Positions 24,626 through 33,139 of a DNA stretch of 64,000 bases are shown here, piece after piece. The notes under the pieces were generated by a model, which saw only the letters and a list, made by a program, of their open reading frames with translations, was not told the DNA's origin and did no database searches. Source of the DNA: Rhizobium sp. L43 (GTDB lineage Bacteria > Pseudomonadota > Alphaproteobacteria > Rhizobiales > Rhizobiaceae); the NCBI RefSeq assembly GCF_002531725.1, contig NZ_NWSQ01000014.1, positions 124,001 through 188,000 of the forward strand, in the 5' to 3' direction. Every line of letters begins with the position of its first letter. Within the stretch, counting starts at the first letter, position 1. Made by a program: the position numbers and the translations under genes.

Positions 24626-25790
24626 GCCTCCCGTCGCACCGAACCCTACGCATTGCCATGCTGACCCATTCCACCAATCCGCGTGGCGGCGTGGTTCATG
24701 CCATGCAGCTTTCGGAAGCGCTGACCTCGCTTGGTCATGAGGTGGTCCTGCATGCGCCTGATGCCAAGGGGACGGGCTTCTTTCGCCAACCCTCCTGCGG
24801 CACGGCCTGCATTGCCGTGGCAACGGCACCCCCGGACACGACGGAAATGGTCGAGCAGCGAATTGCCGATATGTCGGTTATTTCCGCAGAACCGGAACCA
24901 ATGGCTTCGACCTGTTTCACGCCCATGACGGCATTTCCAGCAATGCGCTGGCGACCCTCAAGCTGGAGGGCCTCATCCCGAGTTTTGCCCGCACCGTCCA
25001 CCACATCGATCAATTCGCCGATCCGCGCCTGATGGCTCTGCAGGATCGCGCGATCGACGCCGCCGATATCTTCTTCGCCGTCAGCCGCCTCTGGCGGGAC
25101 AGGCTCAAAGAGGATCGCGGCATTGAGGCGGCGGTGGTCGGCAATGGCGTCGACACCAACCGCTTCTCGCCTGCCTGGAGCGGCGAGCAGGTCGCTCTGC
25201 GCGACAGACTGCAGCTCGGAAGCGGGCCGATCTTCCTCAGTGTCGGCGGCATCGAGGCGCGAAAGAACACTCTCGGCATTCTCGAAGCCTTTCGTCAGGT
25301 CCGCGCCATCCGGCCGGATGCCCAGCTTGTCATTGCCGGCGGCGCCTCTCTCCTAGACCATGGCGACTATCAGGAAGAGTTCCGTTCTTGCCTCTCCTGC
25401 CTCGGCCGGGACGCCGCGGCGGTGCATATCACCGGTCAGATAGCGGATGCCGACATGCCCAGCCTCTACCGGCTGGCGGATGCGCTGGTGTTTCCCTCGC
25501 TCAAGGAAGGCTTCGGCCTCGTCGTTCTGGAAGCCATGGCCAGCGGCATTCCGGTCGTGACATCCTCGATTGCGCCCTTCACCGAATATCTGGGTCCCGG
25601 CGATGCGATCTGGTGCGATCCGCACCATCCGGTCTCCATTGCCGAGGGCATGGCGCTGGCGCTGGTCGCGCCGATCCGCGAGCAGATCATCCCCCGTGGT
25701 CTCGAAGTTGCCGCCCGCCATGGTTGGCACCAAACTGCGACCGCCCACCTTGCCCGCTATCACACACTGTTGGAGGCCGACCATGCCTGA
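24622..25790 (+). pseudogene. Glycosyltransferase of MSMEG_0565 family, frameshifted (Nit1C)
   Basis: The reading begins at the ATG at 24622 (MSLPSHRTLRIAMLTHSTNP) with a GT4-like N-terminal half (GGVVHAMQLSEALTSLGHEVVLHAP). Near 24868-24872 the frame is lost: after RIAD the next frame continues YVGYFRRTGTNGFDLFHAHDG, HHIDQFADPRLMALQ and the UDP-sugar-binding C-terminal half (FPSLKEGFGLVVLEAMASGIPVV). One missing base, probably a T, explains it: total length is 1169 nt, one short of a multiple of three. It could be a true inactivating mutation or a sequencing error. If intact, it would give about 389 residues, the family norm. The stop overlaps the next start by 8 bases. Confidence 0.85.
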
Positions 25791-26070
25791 AATGCGGTTC
25801 GTCATAACCTGGCCGGATGGCCAGGAAGAGACCTGTTATTCCCCCTCCCTGATCATCCGTGAGTTTTTCACCGAGGGTGAAAGCTATTCGGTCGCCGATT
25901 TCGTCGATCGCAGCCGCAGGGCGCTTACCATCGCCAGCGATCGCGTGGAGGCGAAGTTTGGTTTTGCGTGTTCATCCGCAAACGACCAACTCGCCCGAAT
26001 TGAAAGCGTCGCTGTCGCCTTCCTGCATGACGCAGATGCCCGCGTCCACTGCAAAACCTTCATCCTTTGA
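25783..26070 (+). CDS. MSMEG_0570-family small protein (Nit1C)
   Basis: A 95-residue protein matching the short MSMEG_0570 family found only in Nit1C clusters, called a nitrogen-starvation response protein. The pattern RFVITWPDGQEETCYSPSLII, then YSVADFVDRSRRALTIASDRV is characteristic. Function unknown. The ATG at 25783 lies inside the end of the glycosyltransferase gene, so this gene is probably translated by coupling to it, which the upstream frameshift may affect. The flavin monooxygenase gene begins 11 bases after its stop. Confidence 0.85.
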   Translation: MPEMRFVITWPDGQEETCYSPSLIIREFFTEGESYSVADFVDRSRRALTIASDRVEAKFGFACSSANDQLARIESVAVAFLHDADARVHCKTFIL

Positions 26071-26081
26071 AAGGACCCATC

Positions 26082-27356
26082 ATGACCACACCATCCCTCA
26101 AGAACCACTACAGTGCGGTTGTCATCGGCGGTGGCCAGGCCGGGCTCTCGGCCTCCCACTATCTGAAGAGGCACGGCATTGATCACGTGGTTTTCGAGAA
26201 GAAGACCGCTGCGCATAAATGGAAGAACGAACGCTGGGACGCCTTCTGCCTGGTGACGCCGAACTGGCAATGCCAGCTTCCCGGCCATCCCTATGACGGT
26301 GCGGATCCGCACGGTTTTATGGTCAAGGACGAGATACTCGCCTATGTCGATCGCTTCGTGAAGAAGGTCGAGGCGCCGGTCTTCGAGCAAACCGGCGTGA
26401 CGTCGCTCGAAAAGCATGGCGGCCTCTTCCGGCTCGAGACCTCGGCTGGGGCGGTGACTGCTGATGCCGTGGTGATCGCCACCAGCCTCTATGCAGATCC
26501 AGCCACTCCGCGTGCGGCCGAGCGCCTGCCCGAGCACATCATGCAGATCCACACCGCCGCCTATCGCAATGCCGACCAACTGCCGGAAGGCGGCGTCATC
26601 GTGGTCGGCTCCGGCCAGTCCGGCTGCCAGATTGCAGAGGATCTGCATCTTGCCGGCCGCAAGGTGCATCTCGTCACCGGCAATGCACCGCGTTGCGCCC
26701 GGTTCTATCGCGGCCGCGATGTGGTCGACTGGCTTTCCGATATCGGCCAATACGACATCACCGTCGAACATGATGGCATGACGAAGAAGAAGCACGACAC
26801 CAACCATTACCTGACCGGACGCGACGGCGGACGCGATATCGATCTGCGCAAGTTCGCACTGGAGGGCATGGCGCTCTATGGCCGCATGTCCGGCGTCGCC
26901 GCCGGCCGGATGCTGTTCGAGCCGAACCTGAAGGCCAATCTCGACGGTGCCGACCGTGTCTATAACGGCATCAATGCCCTGATTGACCGGCATATCGCCG
27001 AAAAGGGCATCGATGCTCCGGCCGGATCCCCCTATGTCCCCGTCTGGGAGCCTGGGGCGGAGATTGCCGAGCTCGACCTGAAGGCGGAGGGGATCACTTC
27101 GGTCATCTGGGCCACGGGATTCAGCCCGGATTGGTCCTTCGTCGGCCTGCCGATCTTCGACGGCAACGCCTATCCCGTGCATCGCCGTGGCGTCACCGTC
27201 GTCGATGGCGTCTATGTGCTCGGACTTCCCTGGCTCTGGACCTGGGGCTCGGGCCGGTTCCTCAGCGTCGGCAAGGATGCCGAACATGTGGTCGGGCATC
27301 TCGCAGCTCGGATTTCGGCACAGGCATCGTCTCTCAAGCGATCGGTCAGCGCCTGA
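26082..27356 (+). CDS. Flavin-dependent monooxygenase, MSMEG_0569 family (Nit1C)
   Basis: A 424-residue group-B flavoprotein monooxygenase-like enzyme. FAD site VVIGGGQAGLSASHYL (about 13-28), NADPH site VIVVGSGQSGCQIAEDL in the middle, and the VIWATGFSPDW motif near the C-terminus. In Nit1C clusters this enzyme is thought to act with the nitrilase on a nitrile or cyanide-derived compound, but its substrate is unproven. GAAAGGA before the ATG at 26082 decides the start; an upstream start at 26067 overlaps the previous gene. The stop TGA shares bases with the start of the LnmK-like gene (TGATG). Confidence 0.9.
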   Translation: MTTPSLKNHYSAVVIGGGQAGLSASHYLKRHGIDHVVFEKKTAAHKWKNERWDAFCLVTPNWQCQLPGHPYDGADPHGFMVKDEILAYVDRFVKKVEAPVFEQTGVTSLEKHGGLFRLETSAGAVTADAVVIATSLYADPATPRAAERLPEHIMQIHTAAYRNADQLPEGGVIVVGSGQSGCQIAEDLHLAGRKVHLVTGNAPRCARFYRGRDVVDWLSDIGQYDITVEHDGMTKKKHDTNHYLTGRDGGRDIDLRKFALEGMALYGRMSGVAAGRMLFEPNLKANLDGADRVYNGINALIDRHIAEKGIDAPAGSPYVPVWEPGAEIAELDLKAEGITSVIWATGFSPDWSFVGLPIFDGNAYPVHRRGVTVVDGVYVLGLPWLWTWGSGRFLSVGKDAEHVVGHLAARISAQASSLKRSVSA

Positions 27357-28219
27357 TGATGAGCGCAGCCCTTCTCGATTTTCCGCCCTCAGGACCTTCG
27401 GCACGCGACTTGATGGAACGTGCCCTTGATCCGCATGTGCTTCTCGGCATGCCGCACTTGAATGGAAATGGGCTGTCGGAGACCTGGCTGATGAAGGAAC
27501 TCGGCCATCGTCACTGGCTGATGCTCGCGTGTCATCTCGGGCTCGACAATGCGGATTTCAGAACCGCCGATGGAGAGGAGGCCTATGCCGCAATCTGTGC
27601 TACGTCCCTGACGGATGTCCATTTCGACGTCGTGCGGGCAAACGATATTTTGACCATCCACTCGAGGCTGTCCGCAGTCTCGCGAACCCGGACTTCGACC
27701 CGACACGAGTTATCTGTGCACGGACGAATGGTCGGCGCGGTCGAACTGATCTCGACCTTCGTTCACAGAACGATCAAAGGCGACAACCACTCGATCGCAC
27801 GTGTGACGTTGCGCGAGCCGCAGGGACAACGGTTCCAGCCCAGCCTTCTCGCCCAGAATGCTGCAGATATCCGGAATGGGCGGTTCGGCACGCATTTCGG
27901 GTTTCCCGTCCTCGCCGACACAGCGCTCAGAACCTTTAAGTTTGATCCTAGCGCCTCGCAGGAGTTCAACGGCGCCGGACTGTTTTACTTTGCCGAGTAT
28001 CAGGCATTGGCTGATCGCGCCTTGGAAAACTGGTTTCCCCGCAAGGGGCCGGTCGTCCGAAAGGACGTTTTCTTCCTTGGCAATATCGAACGAAAGGAAA
28101 GCGTTTTCTTCGACCTTATTGGCTTTTCCGACGAGCAAAAAACTGTCCATGGGCAGTTGCGACGTGAAAATGGGAAATTGATCGCCAAAATATTCGGCAC
28201 GTGGACATGTCTTCGCTGA
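27356..28219 (+). CDS. LnmK/Pnap_2097-like protein (hot-dog fold) at the end of Nit1C
   Basis: A 287-residue protein that resembles the Pnap_2097/LnmK-type family: an opening around HVLLGMPHLNGNGLSETWLMKELGHRHW and hot-dog-like strands such as DILTIHSRLSAVSRTRTSTRHEL. LnmK is a bifunctional acyltransferase/decarboxylase working on carrier proteins, so a step on an acyl group is conceivable; no carrier protein gene is seen here. The ATG at 27356 overlaps the monooxygenase stop by one base, so it belongs to the same operon. It is not one of the seven to eight core Nit1C genes, which makes it a cluster-specific addition. Family assignment is from memory of motifs and is moderate. Confidence 0.65.
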   Translation: MMSAALLDFPPSGPSARDLMERALDPHVLLGMPHLNGNGLSETWLMKELGHRHWLMLACHLGLDNADFRTADGEEAYAAICATSLTDVHFDVVRANDILTIHSRLSAVSRTRTSTRHELSVHGRMVGAVELISTFVHRTIKGDNHSIARVTLREPQGQRFQPSLLAQNAADIRNGRFGTHFGFPVLADTALRTFKFDPSASQEFNGAGLFYFAEYQALADRALENWFPRKGPVVRKDVFFLGNIERKESVFFDLIGFSDEQKTVHGQLRRENGKLIAKIFGTWTCLR

Positions 28220-28388
28220 GGCATCGTCCCACAATGCCTGCTTTGCGCCCTTTGAAACGGGGAAGGACGACGGGATGGCGAGCGTCGCGCGCTTGATGCA
28301 GCGTCGCGCTAGTGCTCTAGTGAATGATAAATGGAGGTGAACTTCAGCAAGTCCGTCTCATTCGACCGCCAGAAAGAAATGCGAACAC

Positions 28389-29408
28389 GTGACGACCAGC
28401 ATCAGACATATCGCCAAACTTGCCGGAACGTCAGTCTCTTCGGTCTCGCGCGTGCTCAACAACAGCGGTTACGCTTCACCCGAACTCAGGGATCGCGTCG
28501 AGGCGGCGATCCGAACGCTGAACTACACGCCCAGCAAGGGTGCGCGTATGCTGCGCGGTGCACCTAGCCGGATGATCGGGCTGATGCTGCCGTCAATCGA
28601 CGTGCCTTTCTTCGGCATTCTCGCCCATGCCATCGAACAGGAATTGTTTCGGCACGGCTATCAGACGCTGATCTGCAGCACGGCGGAAAATATGGACCAC
28701 GAGGTGCGCTACATCTCCATGCTGCTCGCCCAGCGCGTCGACGGCGTCATCGTGGCCAGCGCCTTCGGCAGCATCGAGCATTTCGCGGTGCTGCGGGACG
28801 CCCGCATTCCGATCATCGCCATCGACCGCGAGCTGAACGGCATCGCCGACGATGCTGTCATGGCCGATCATCAGGAAGGCGGGCGGCTGATGGCGCGCCA
28901 TCTGATCGGCCTTGGCCACCGGGCGATCGCCATCGTCGGCGCGCCGGCGCACAGCCAGCCGATTCAGCTTCGCCTTCAGGGCATCACGGCGGAAATGGCG
29001 AAAGACGGCATCGCCCCTGCCGTCGTGGCGATGGCGGAAGAGCACAGCTTTGCCGAGACCTATCGGCTGGCGCGGGAATTGCTGGCGTCCCGGCCTGATG
29101 TCACCGCGATCATCGGTACGACCGACATTTCGGCGATTGCCGCAATCCATGCCATCCAGGATCGCGGATTTTCCGTTCCGAACGACTATTCGGTCGTCGG
29201 CTTCGACGATCTGCCCGAAGCAGCCTATGTCTTTCCGCGGCTGACAACGGTCGCACAGCCGATCCGCGATGTCGGGCAGCAGGCCGCCCGGCTGCTGGAA
29301 GCGCTGATCGAGGCGCACCAGACAGGCGACGGTTCTCGGCAGGGTGCGATCGTCAAGGTGCCGGTCACGCTGATCGAGCGCGATTCCACCGGCCCCGTCC
29401 GCAACTGA
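28389..29408 (+). CDS. LacI-family transcriptional regulator
   Basis: A 339-residue repressor-type protein. The HTH is at the N-terminus (TSIRHIAKLAGTSVSSVSRVLNNSG), then the hinge helix around TLNYTPSKGARMLRG and a periplasmic-binding-protein-like sugar domain (IGLMLPSIDVPFFGILAHAIE, VVGFDDLPEAAYVFPRLTTV). The start is the GTG at 28389; no ATG fits the family. It is convergent with the alcohol dehydrogenase operon, and the two LacI-type operators upstream of that operon (35158-35225) are its most likely targets. The inducer is probably a sugar or polyol from the pathway. No operator was seen in front of its own gene. Confidence 0.9.
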   Translation: MTTSIRHIAKLAGTSVSSVSRVLNNSGYASPELRDRVEAAIRTLNYTPSKGARMLRGAPSRMIGLMLPSIDVPFFGILAHAIEQELFRHGYQTLICSTAENMDHEVRYISMLLAQRVDGVIVASAFGSIEHFAVLRDARIPIIAIDRELNGIADDAVMADHQEGGRLMARHLIGLGHRAIAIVGAPAHSQPIQLRLQGITAEMAKDGIAPAVVAMAEEHSFAETYRLARELLASRPDVTAIIGTTDISAIAAIHAIQDRGFSVPNDYSVVGFDDLPEAAYVFPRLTTVAQPIRDVGQQAARLLEALIEAHQTGDGSRQGAIVKVPVTLIERDSTGPVRN

Positions 29409-29423
29409 GGCGAGCCCCCGAGG

Positions 29424-30434
29424 CTAGGGCCGGACGATGACCTTGATCTCGCCCGGCAATGGCGCGCTGCCCACCACTTCGGCGACCTCCTCGAGACCGA
29501 TGGTTCTGGTGACCAATGCGTCCAGCTCCAACGCGCCGCCGGCGACCATTGCCGCAGCGCGCGAATGGGTGAAGGGGTTGAGGTAGGCCGGCCTGATATC
29601 GACTTCGTTGACCAGCAGATCGAAGGGCAGAACCGGCACCTCGACACCGGCCGGCGTCACCCCGAACAGCACGAAGGCGCCGCCGCGCCGCGTCATCCTC
29701 AGACCGCTTTGAAGGGTTTCGCTGACGCCGGCGCATTCGATGACGACGTCGGCGCCGCCTTTGGTGACCTCTCCAACGCAAGCGATCATGTCCGAAGAGG
29801 CCGGGTCGAAGGCGTGCGTCGCCCCCAGCCGCAGAGCGGTCTGGCGTCTCGATTGCTGCCGCGTGATCAAAATGATCTCGCCTGCCCCGGCCAGGCGGGC
29901 CAGCTGCACCATCAGCAGGCCGATCACGCCGCCGCCAAGGATGGCGACGCTGTCGCCCGGACGGATCCCTGCCTTGTCGATGGCGTGGAGACAGCAGGCC
30001 AGCGGTTCACTGAAGGCGCCGTGAACGGGATCGAGGCCGGCCGGCAGCCTGAAGGCCTGCGCGTGCGGCACCGCCACATATTCGGCAAAGCCGCCATCCC
30101 GTGTCACGCCGATGGCGGTCAGACGCTCGCACAAGTTCGGCCGCGCCCGCGTGCAAGCCGGACAGGTGCCGCAGGCGATATTCGGGTCAACCGTCACCAG
30201 TTCGCCGCCGGTAAAGCGGGTGACACCATCGCCGATCTCTTCGACGATGCCGGAGAATTCGTGGCCCAGCGTGACGGGGATCGCTGTCGGGTACTCGCCC
30301 TTGTACATATGGCGATCGGAACCGCAGATGCCGGCGGCTGCCACCCGGACAAGCAGCTCGCCCGGCCCGGCAACCGGTTTCTCGACGCTGCGCATGGTCA
30401 AAGACCCGATCGACTCCAAGCGTACAGCCTTCAT
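29424..30434 (-). CDS. Zinc-dependent medium-chain alcohol/polyol dehydrogenase
   Basis: A 336-residue MDR enzyme. Catalytic zinc ligands are C38 (GICGSDRH) and the GHEF pair; the structural zinc site is CGTCPACTRARPNLC; the NAD site is VAILGGGVIGLLMVQLA. It oxidises a secondary alcohol of a sugar alcohol. In Agrobacterium a PF00107 enzyme converts D-altritol to D-tagatose, and the tagatose kinase and PF08013 genes in this island make that type of substrate attractive, but sorbitol- or threonine-type activity is not excluded. TGGAGGAGTGG precedes the ATG at 30434. It is the last gene of the minus-strand operon. Confidence 0.88.
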   Translation of the reverse strand: MKAVRLESIGSLTMRSVEKPVAGPGELLVRVAAAGICGSDRHMYKGEYPTAIPVTLGHEFSGIVEEIGDGVTRFTGGELVTVDPNIACGTCPACTRARPNLCERLTAIGVTRDGGFAEYVAVPHAQAFRLPAGLDPVHGAFSEPLACCLHAIDKAGIRPGDSVAILGGGVIGLLMVQLARLAGAGEIILITRQQSRRQTALRLGATHAFDPASSDMIACVGEVTKGGADVVIECAGVSETLQSGLRMTRRGGAFVLFGVTPAGVEVPVLPFDLLVNEVDIRPAYLNPFTHSRAAAMVAGGALELDALVTRTIGLEEVAEVVGSAPLPGEIKVIVRP

Positions 30435-30489
30435 TCCACTCCTCCAGACCTCACATTCGATTGCCTATTACTGCTGATGAAGCGAGGCG

Positions 30490-31277
30490 TCAGCTCATGA
30501 CATTGCCGCCATCGACATTGTGGCACCGCGCCACGATGTATGCTGCATCGGGCCCGGCCAGGAAGGCCGCCATGGCCGCTTGTTCCTGAGGGGCGCCAAA
30601 TCGTCCGGCGGGAACGGCAGCGGCCACGCGGCGCTTGACGTCGCCGGGTTTCAAACCTTCGCGGCTGCCGAGTTTTCTATCGACGACGTCCCACATCGGC
30701 GTATCGACGACGCCGGGCGCGATGGCGTTGACGTTGATGCCGTAGCGGATCAGCTCCAGGGCGCAGCTTTGCGTGATGCTGATGACGGCCGCCTTGGAAG
30801 CGCAGTAAGCCACCGCAGGCCCTTCGCCCCGACGCCCGCCTGGGACGAGAAGTTGATGATGCGCCCACCCTCCCCTCTTTCCACCATGTGCCGGGCAACG
30901 GCCTGCGTCATGAAGATCAGGCCTTCGATATTGACCTGAAATACTTTTGCGGTGCGCTCCCGGGATATCTCCAGAATCGACTCGACGTCATAAATACCGG
31001 CGGCATTGACCAGGATGTCGATCTGACCGGCGGTTGATATGGTGAAGCGCGCCGCGTCTTCGATGCTGTCCTGGCTGGTCACGTCAAGCGCCACACCCCA
31101 GGCATCAGGACCGATCGCTTCCGCCACCCTTGCGCAGCGTTCGCCGTCGAGATCCGCCACGACAACCCTGGCGCCTTCAGCGGCGAAGCGTTCGCAGACC
31201 GCCTTGCCGATGCCGCTCGCGCCTCCCGTGACCAATGCCACCTTGCCGGAGAGCCGCCCCGTTTCCGGATCTGTCAT
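30490..31277 (-). pseudogene. Short-chain dehydrogenase, frameshifted before the catalytic Tyr
   Basis: The N-terminal half (TGGASGIGKAVCERF, VNAAGIYDVESIL, RIINFSSQAG) is read from the ATG at 31277. After NFSSQAG the frame changes near 30836: in the next frame the protein goes on as RRGEGPAVAYCASKAAVISI to GGNVMS. One missing G/C in the CCC run at 30835-30837 explains it, and the span of 788 nt is one base short of whole codons. The break removes the YxxxK catalytic pair from the first reading. It could be a real loss of function or a sequence error. The start overlaps the stop of a 24-codon frame by ATGA. The reaction was probably polyol to ketose. Confidence 0.85.
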
Positions 31278-31348
31278 CGCAGTGCCTCCCCGGTCGCATC
31301 TGCACCGGCGAAGGTGCCGTGTACGGCTGCCATAGTGAATAGCTTCAT
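31274..31348 (-). CDS. 24-codon ORF translationally coupled to the SDR
   Basis: MKLFTMAAVHGTFAGADATG then EALR and stop. GGAGGAGCAG stands 6 bases before its ATG, and its TGA overlaps the SDR ATG as ATGA. The geometry suggests a real translated leader or a remnant of a lost gene that now feeds ribosomes to the SDR. No family is recognised. Confidence 0.4.
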   Translation of the reverse strand: MKLFTMAAVHGTFAGADATGEALR

Positions 31349-31409
31349 GTCTGCTCCTCCATTTCTGACTGGGCGGTGATCGGCGCCGCCCGCTCCCGAG
31401 ACGACGGGG

Positions 31410-32468
31410 CTAAGCGGGTTGCGGGTGCGTCTCCTTCGCCTCCCGAAGGAGGACGGATATGTCGGGGATGCCATCGGTGGCCGTCGCACCCGCGAGACAA
31501 TGCGCAGCCGCAGCATGGGCGACGGCGCAGATATGTTCGACCGGCCAGTTCTCATGCAGGCCATAGAGCACGGCGGCGCAGAAGGCGTCTCCGGCGCCGA
31601 CCGTGCTGACGATGTCATCGGGATCGACGGGGCGTGACCGCGTCATGACCGGGGAAGCGCCCGGCGCAAACCAGAAGCAAATTTCCGGCGCATGGATGAT
31701 CGCGCCTTTCGCGACACCCGCCGCCAGCAGGCGCTCGCCCGCTGTCAAAAGCCCCGCCTCGATCAAATCGCCCTGCGCATCGCGAACGATAATGCCAGTT
31801 GCGCGACCGGCCTCCATCTCGTTGATGATCAGGTAATCGCAGAAGGGTAAGGCAACACCGACCTTGGCGGCAAATTCCGGGTCTTCGCTCGATACGAAGT
31901 CCACGCAGGTCGTCAGCCCGGCGCGGCGCGCGGCTTCCAGCAGGCGCGACGCTCCCGAACGACCGTCGGGGCCGATGCGATCGAGACCCGGCAGCAGCAT
32001 GAGATAACCGAGATAGAACAGACGATAGCCGGCCTCAGCGAAGGTCGCGGGTGAGACGAGCTTGTCGGTGACGGCATCGTTGGCCCCGCCATGATAGAAG
32101 AAGGTGCGGTTCTGGCCGGGCACATTCATGACATGCGTATGCGCCGTCACCCGGTCGGCCAGCGCCGTCAGCCCGCCGACATCGACGCCGGCGGCCGCAA
32201 GGCGGGCCTTGACGATCTCACCGTCCTGATCGACGCCGATACAGCCGGCCGCCGCCAGCTTTCCGGGAAATCCGAGTGAGGCCAGATCGGTGACGACATT
32301 GGCCGCCCCGCCGCCGACGCCCAGATCCTGGTGCAGGATATGCGCGAGATTGCCCTGGTCGGGCCAATAGGACAGGGTGTGGACGCGGTCGACGATGAAG
32401 TTTCCCGCGCAGACGATGCCGCCCTCTTTCCGACTGTCGCGATGGTGAACCTCCTCCCCGGTTCGCAT
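31410..32468 (-). CDS. PfkB-family sugar kinase
   Basis: A 352-residue ribokinase/PfkB kinase. Substrate-side motif VGGGAANVVTDLASLG, anion hole and catalytic base in STVGAGDAFCAAVLYG (Asp of GAGD). It phosphorylates a sugar or ketose with ATP. Its neighbours (D-lyxose isomerase family, DeoC/LacD aldolase) suggest a ketose or ketose-phosphate substrate feeding the aldolase. The ATG at 32468 shares one base with the isomerase stop (TGATG), so the pair is coupled. It differs from the second PfkB kinase at 38095, so the two should have different substrates. Confidence 0.88.
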   Translation of the reverse strand: MRTGEEVHHRDSRKEGGIVCAGNFIVDRVHTLSYWPDQGNLAHILHQDLGVGGGAANVVTDLASLGFPGKLAAAGCIGVDQDGEIVKARLAAAGVDVGGLTALADRVTAHTHVMNVPGQNRTFFYHGGANDAVTDKLVSPATFAEAGYRLFYLGYLMLLPGLDRIGPDGRSGASRLLEAARRAGLTTCVDFVSSEDPEFAAKVGVALPFCDYLIINEMEAGRATGIIVRDAQGDLIEAGLLTAGERLLAAGVAKGAIIHAPEICFWFAPGASPVMTRSRPVDPDDIVSTVGAGDAFCAAVLYGLHENWPVEHICAVAHAAAAHCLAGATATDGIPDISVLLREAKETHPQPA

Positions 32469-33139
32469 CAGCAGCCTCCTTCGTTCCAGAGGGGTCTGAG
32501 CGGCGGCTCGTCCTCCTCGATCGCGGCAAAGCGGCCGATCGGCTCCAGAAAGACATTATCGCTGTGGTCGTCGTTGACCTGGCTGACCTCGCCGACAAGG
32601 ACGGGGCCGCCGCCTTTCCGGCCGTAGAAGCGGTGGTAAAGCCCGGTGCGGATCGTCACGCTCTGACCAGGCCGGAGAATCAGCGGCTCCCATGCGGAGA
32701 GGCGGTGCGGCAGCCCGTCGACCGGAACCGTCACATCCTCCATCAGCACAGTGCCATCGGCGTCGGTTGCGGCGAATTCGATGACGAGATCGCCGCCGGC
32801 GCGATTGATGATGTCTTCCATTTTCGCCGCATGCCGGTGCGTCGGCGTGACCTGGTCTTCTCCAACGAAGAGCAGCTTTTCGGCATAGGTCCGCTCGCCC
32901 CTGACGTCAACGATGCCGTTGCGCAGGCAAAACAGTACGAGGCCGCATTCGGCAAACCGGTTCGAGCCGAAATCGGTGACGTCCCAACCCAGCTGATGGG
33001 CGCGCAAATAGGCCGATGCCTCCGGGTTAGCGGCAAAATCTGCTGCCGTCCAATAGCCCCATGCCGGCAGCGACCAGTGCCAGCGCTCGAGGGTTTCGGT
33101 TGCCCGCCGCAAGGCGGCGTTGATCTCTGAGCGCTGCAT
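32468..33139 (-). CDS. D-lyxose/D-mannose isomerase family protein
   Basis: A 223-residue cupin-like isomerase of the D-lyxose ketol-isomerase family. Metal ligands are expected in TPTHRHAAKMEDII (His-X-His and a Glu-like site) and in GLYHRFYGR. Family members interconvert D-lyxose and D-xylulose or D-mannose and D-fructose in the cytoplasm. It sits between a Gfo/Idh oxidoreductase and a PfkB kinase with one-base stop/start overlaps on both sides, so the three are tightly coupled. The exact sugar may differ, since the partners are not those of a simple lyxose pathway. Confidence 0.82.
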   Translation of the reverse strand: MQRSEINAALRRATETLERWHWSLPAWGYWTAADFAANPEASAYLRAHQLGWDVTDFGSNRFAECGLVLFCLRNGIVDVRGERTYAEKLLFVGEDQVTPTHRHAAKMEDIINRAGGDLVIEFAATDADGTVLMEDVTVPVDGLPHRLSAWEPLILRPGQSVTIRTGLYHRFYGRKGGGPVLVGEVSQVNDDHSDNVFLEPIGRFAAIEEDEPPLRPLWNEGGC

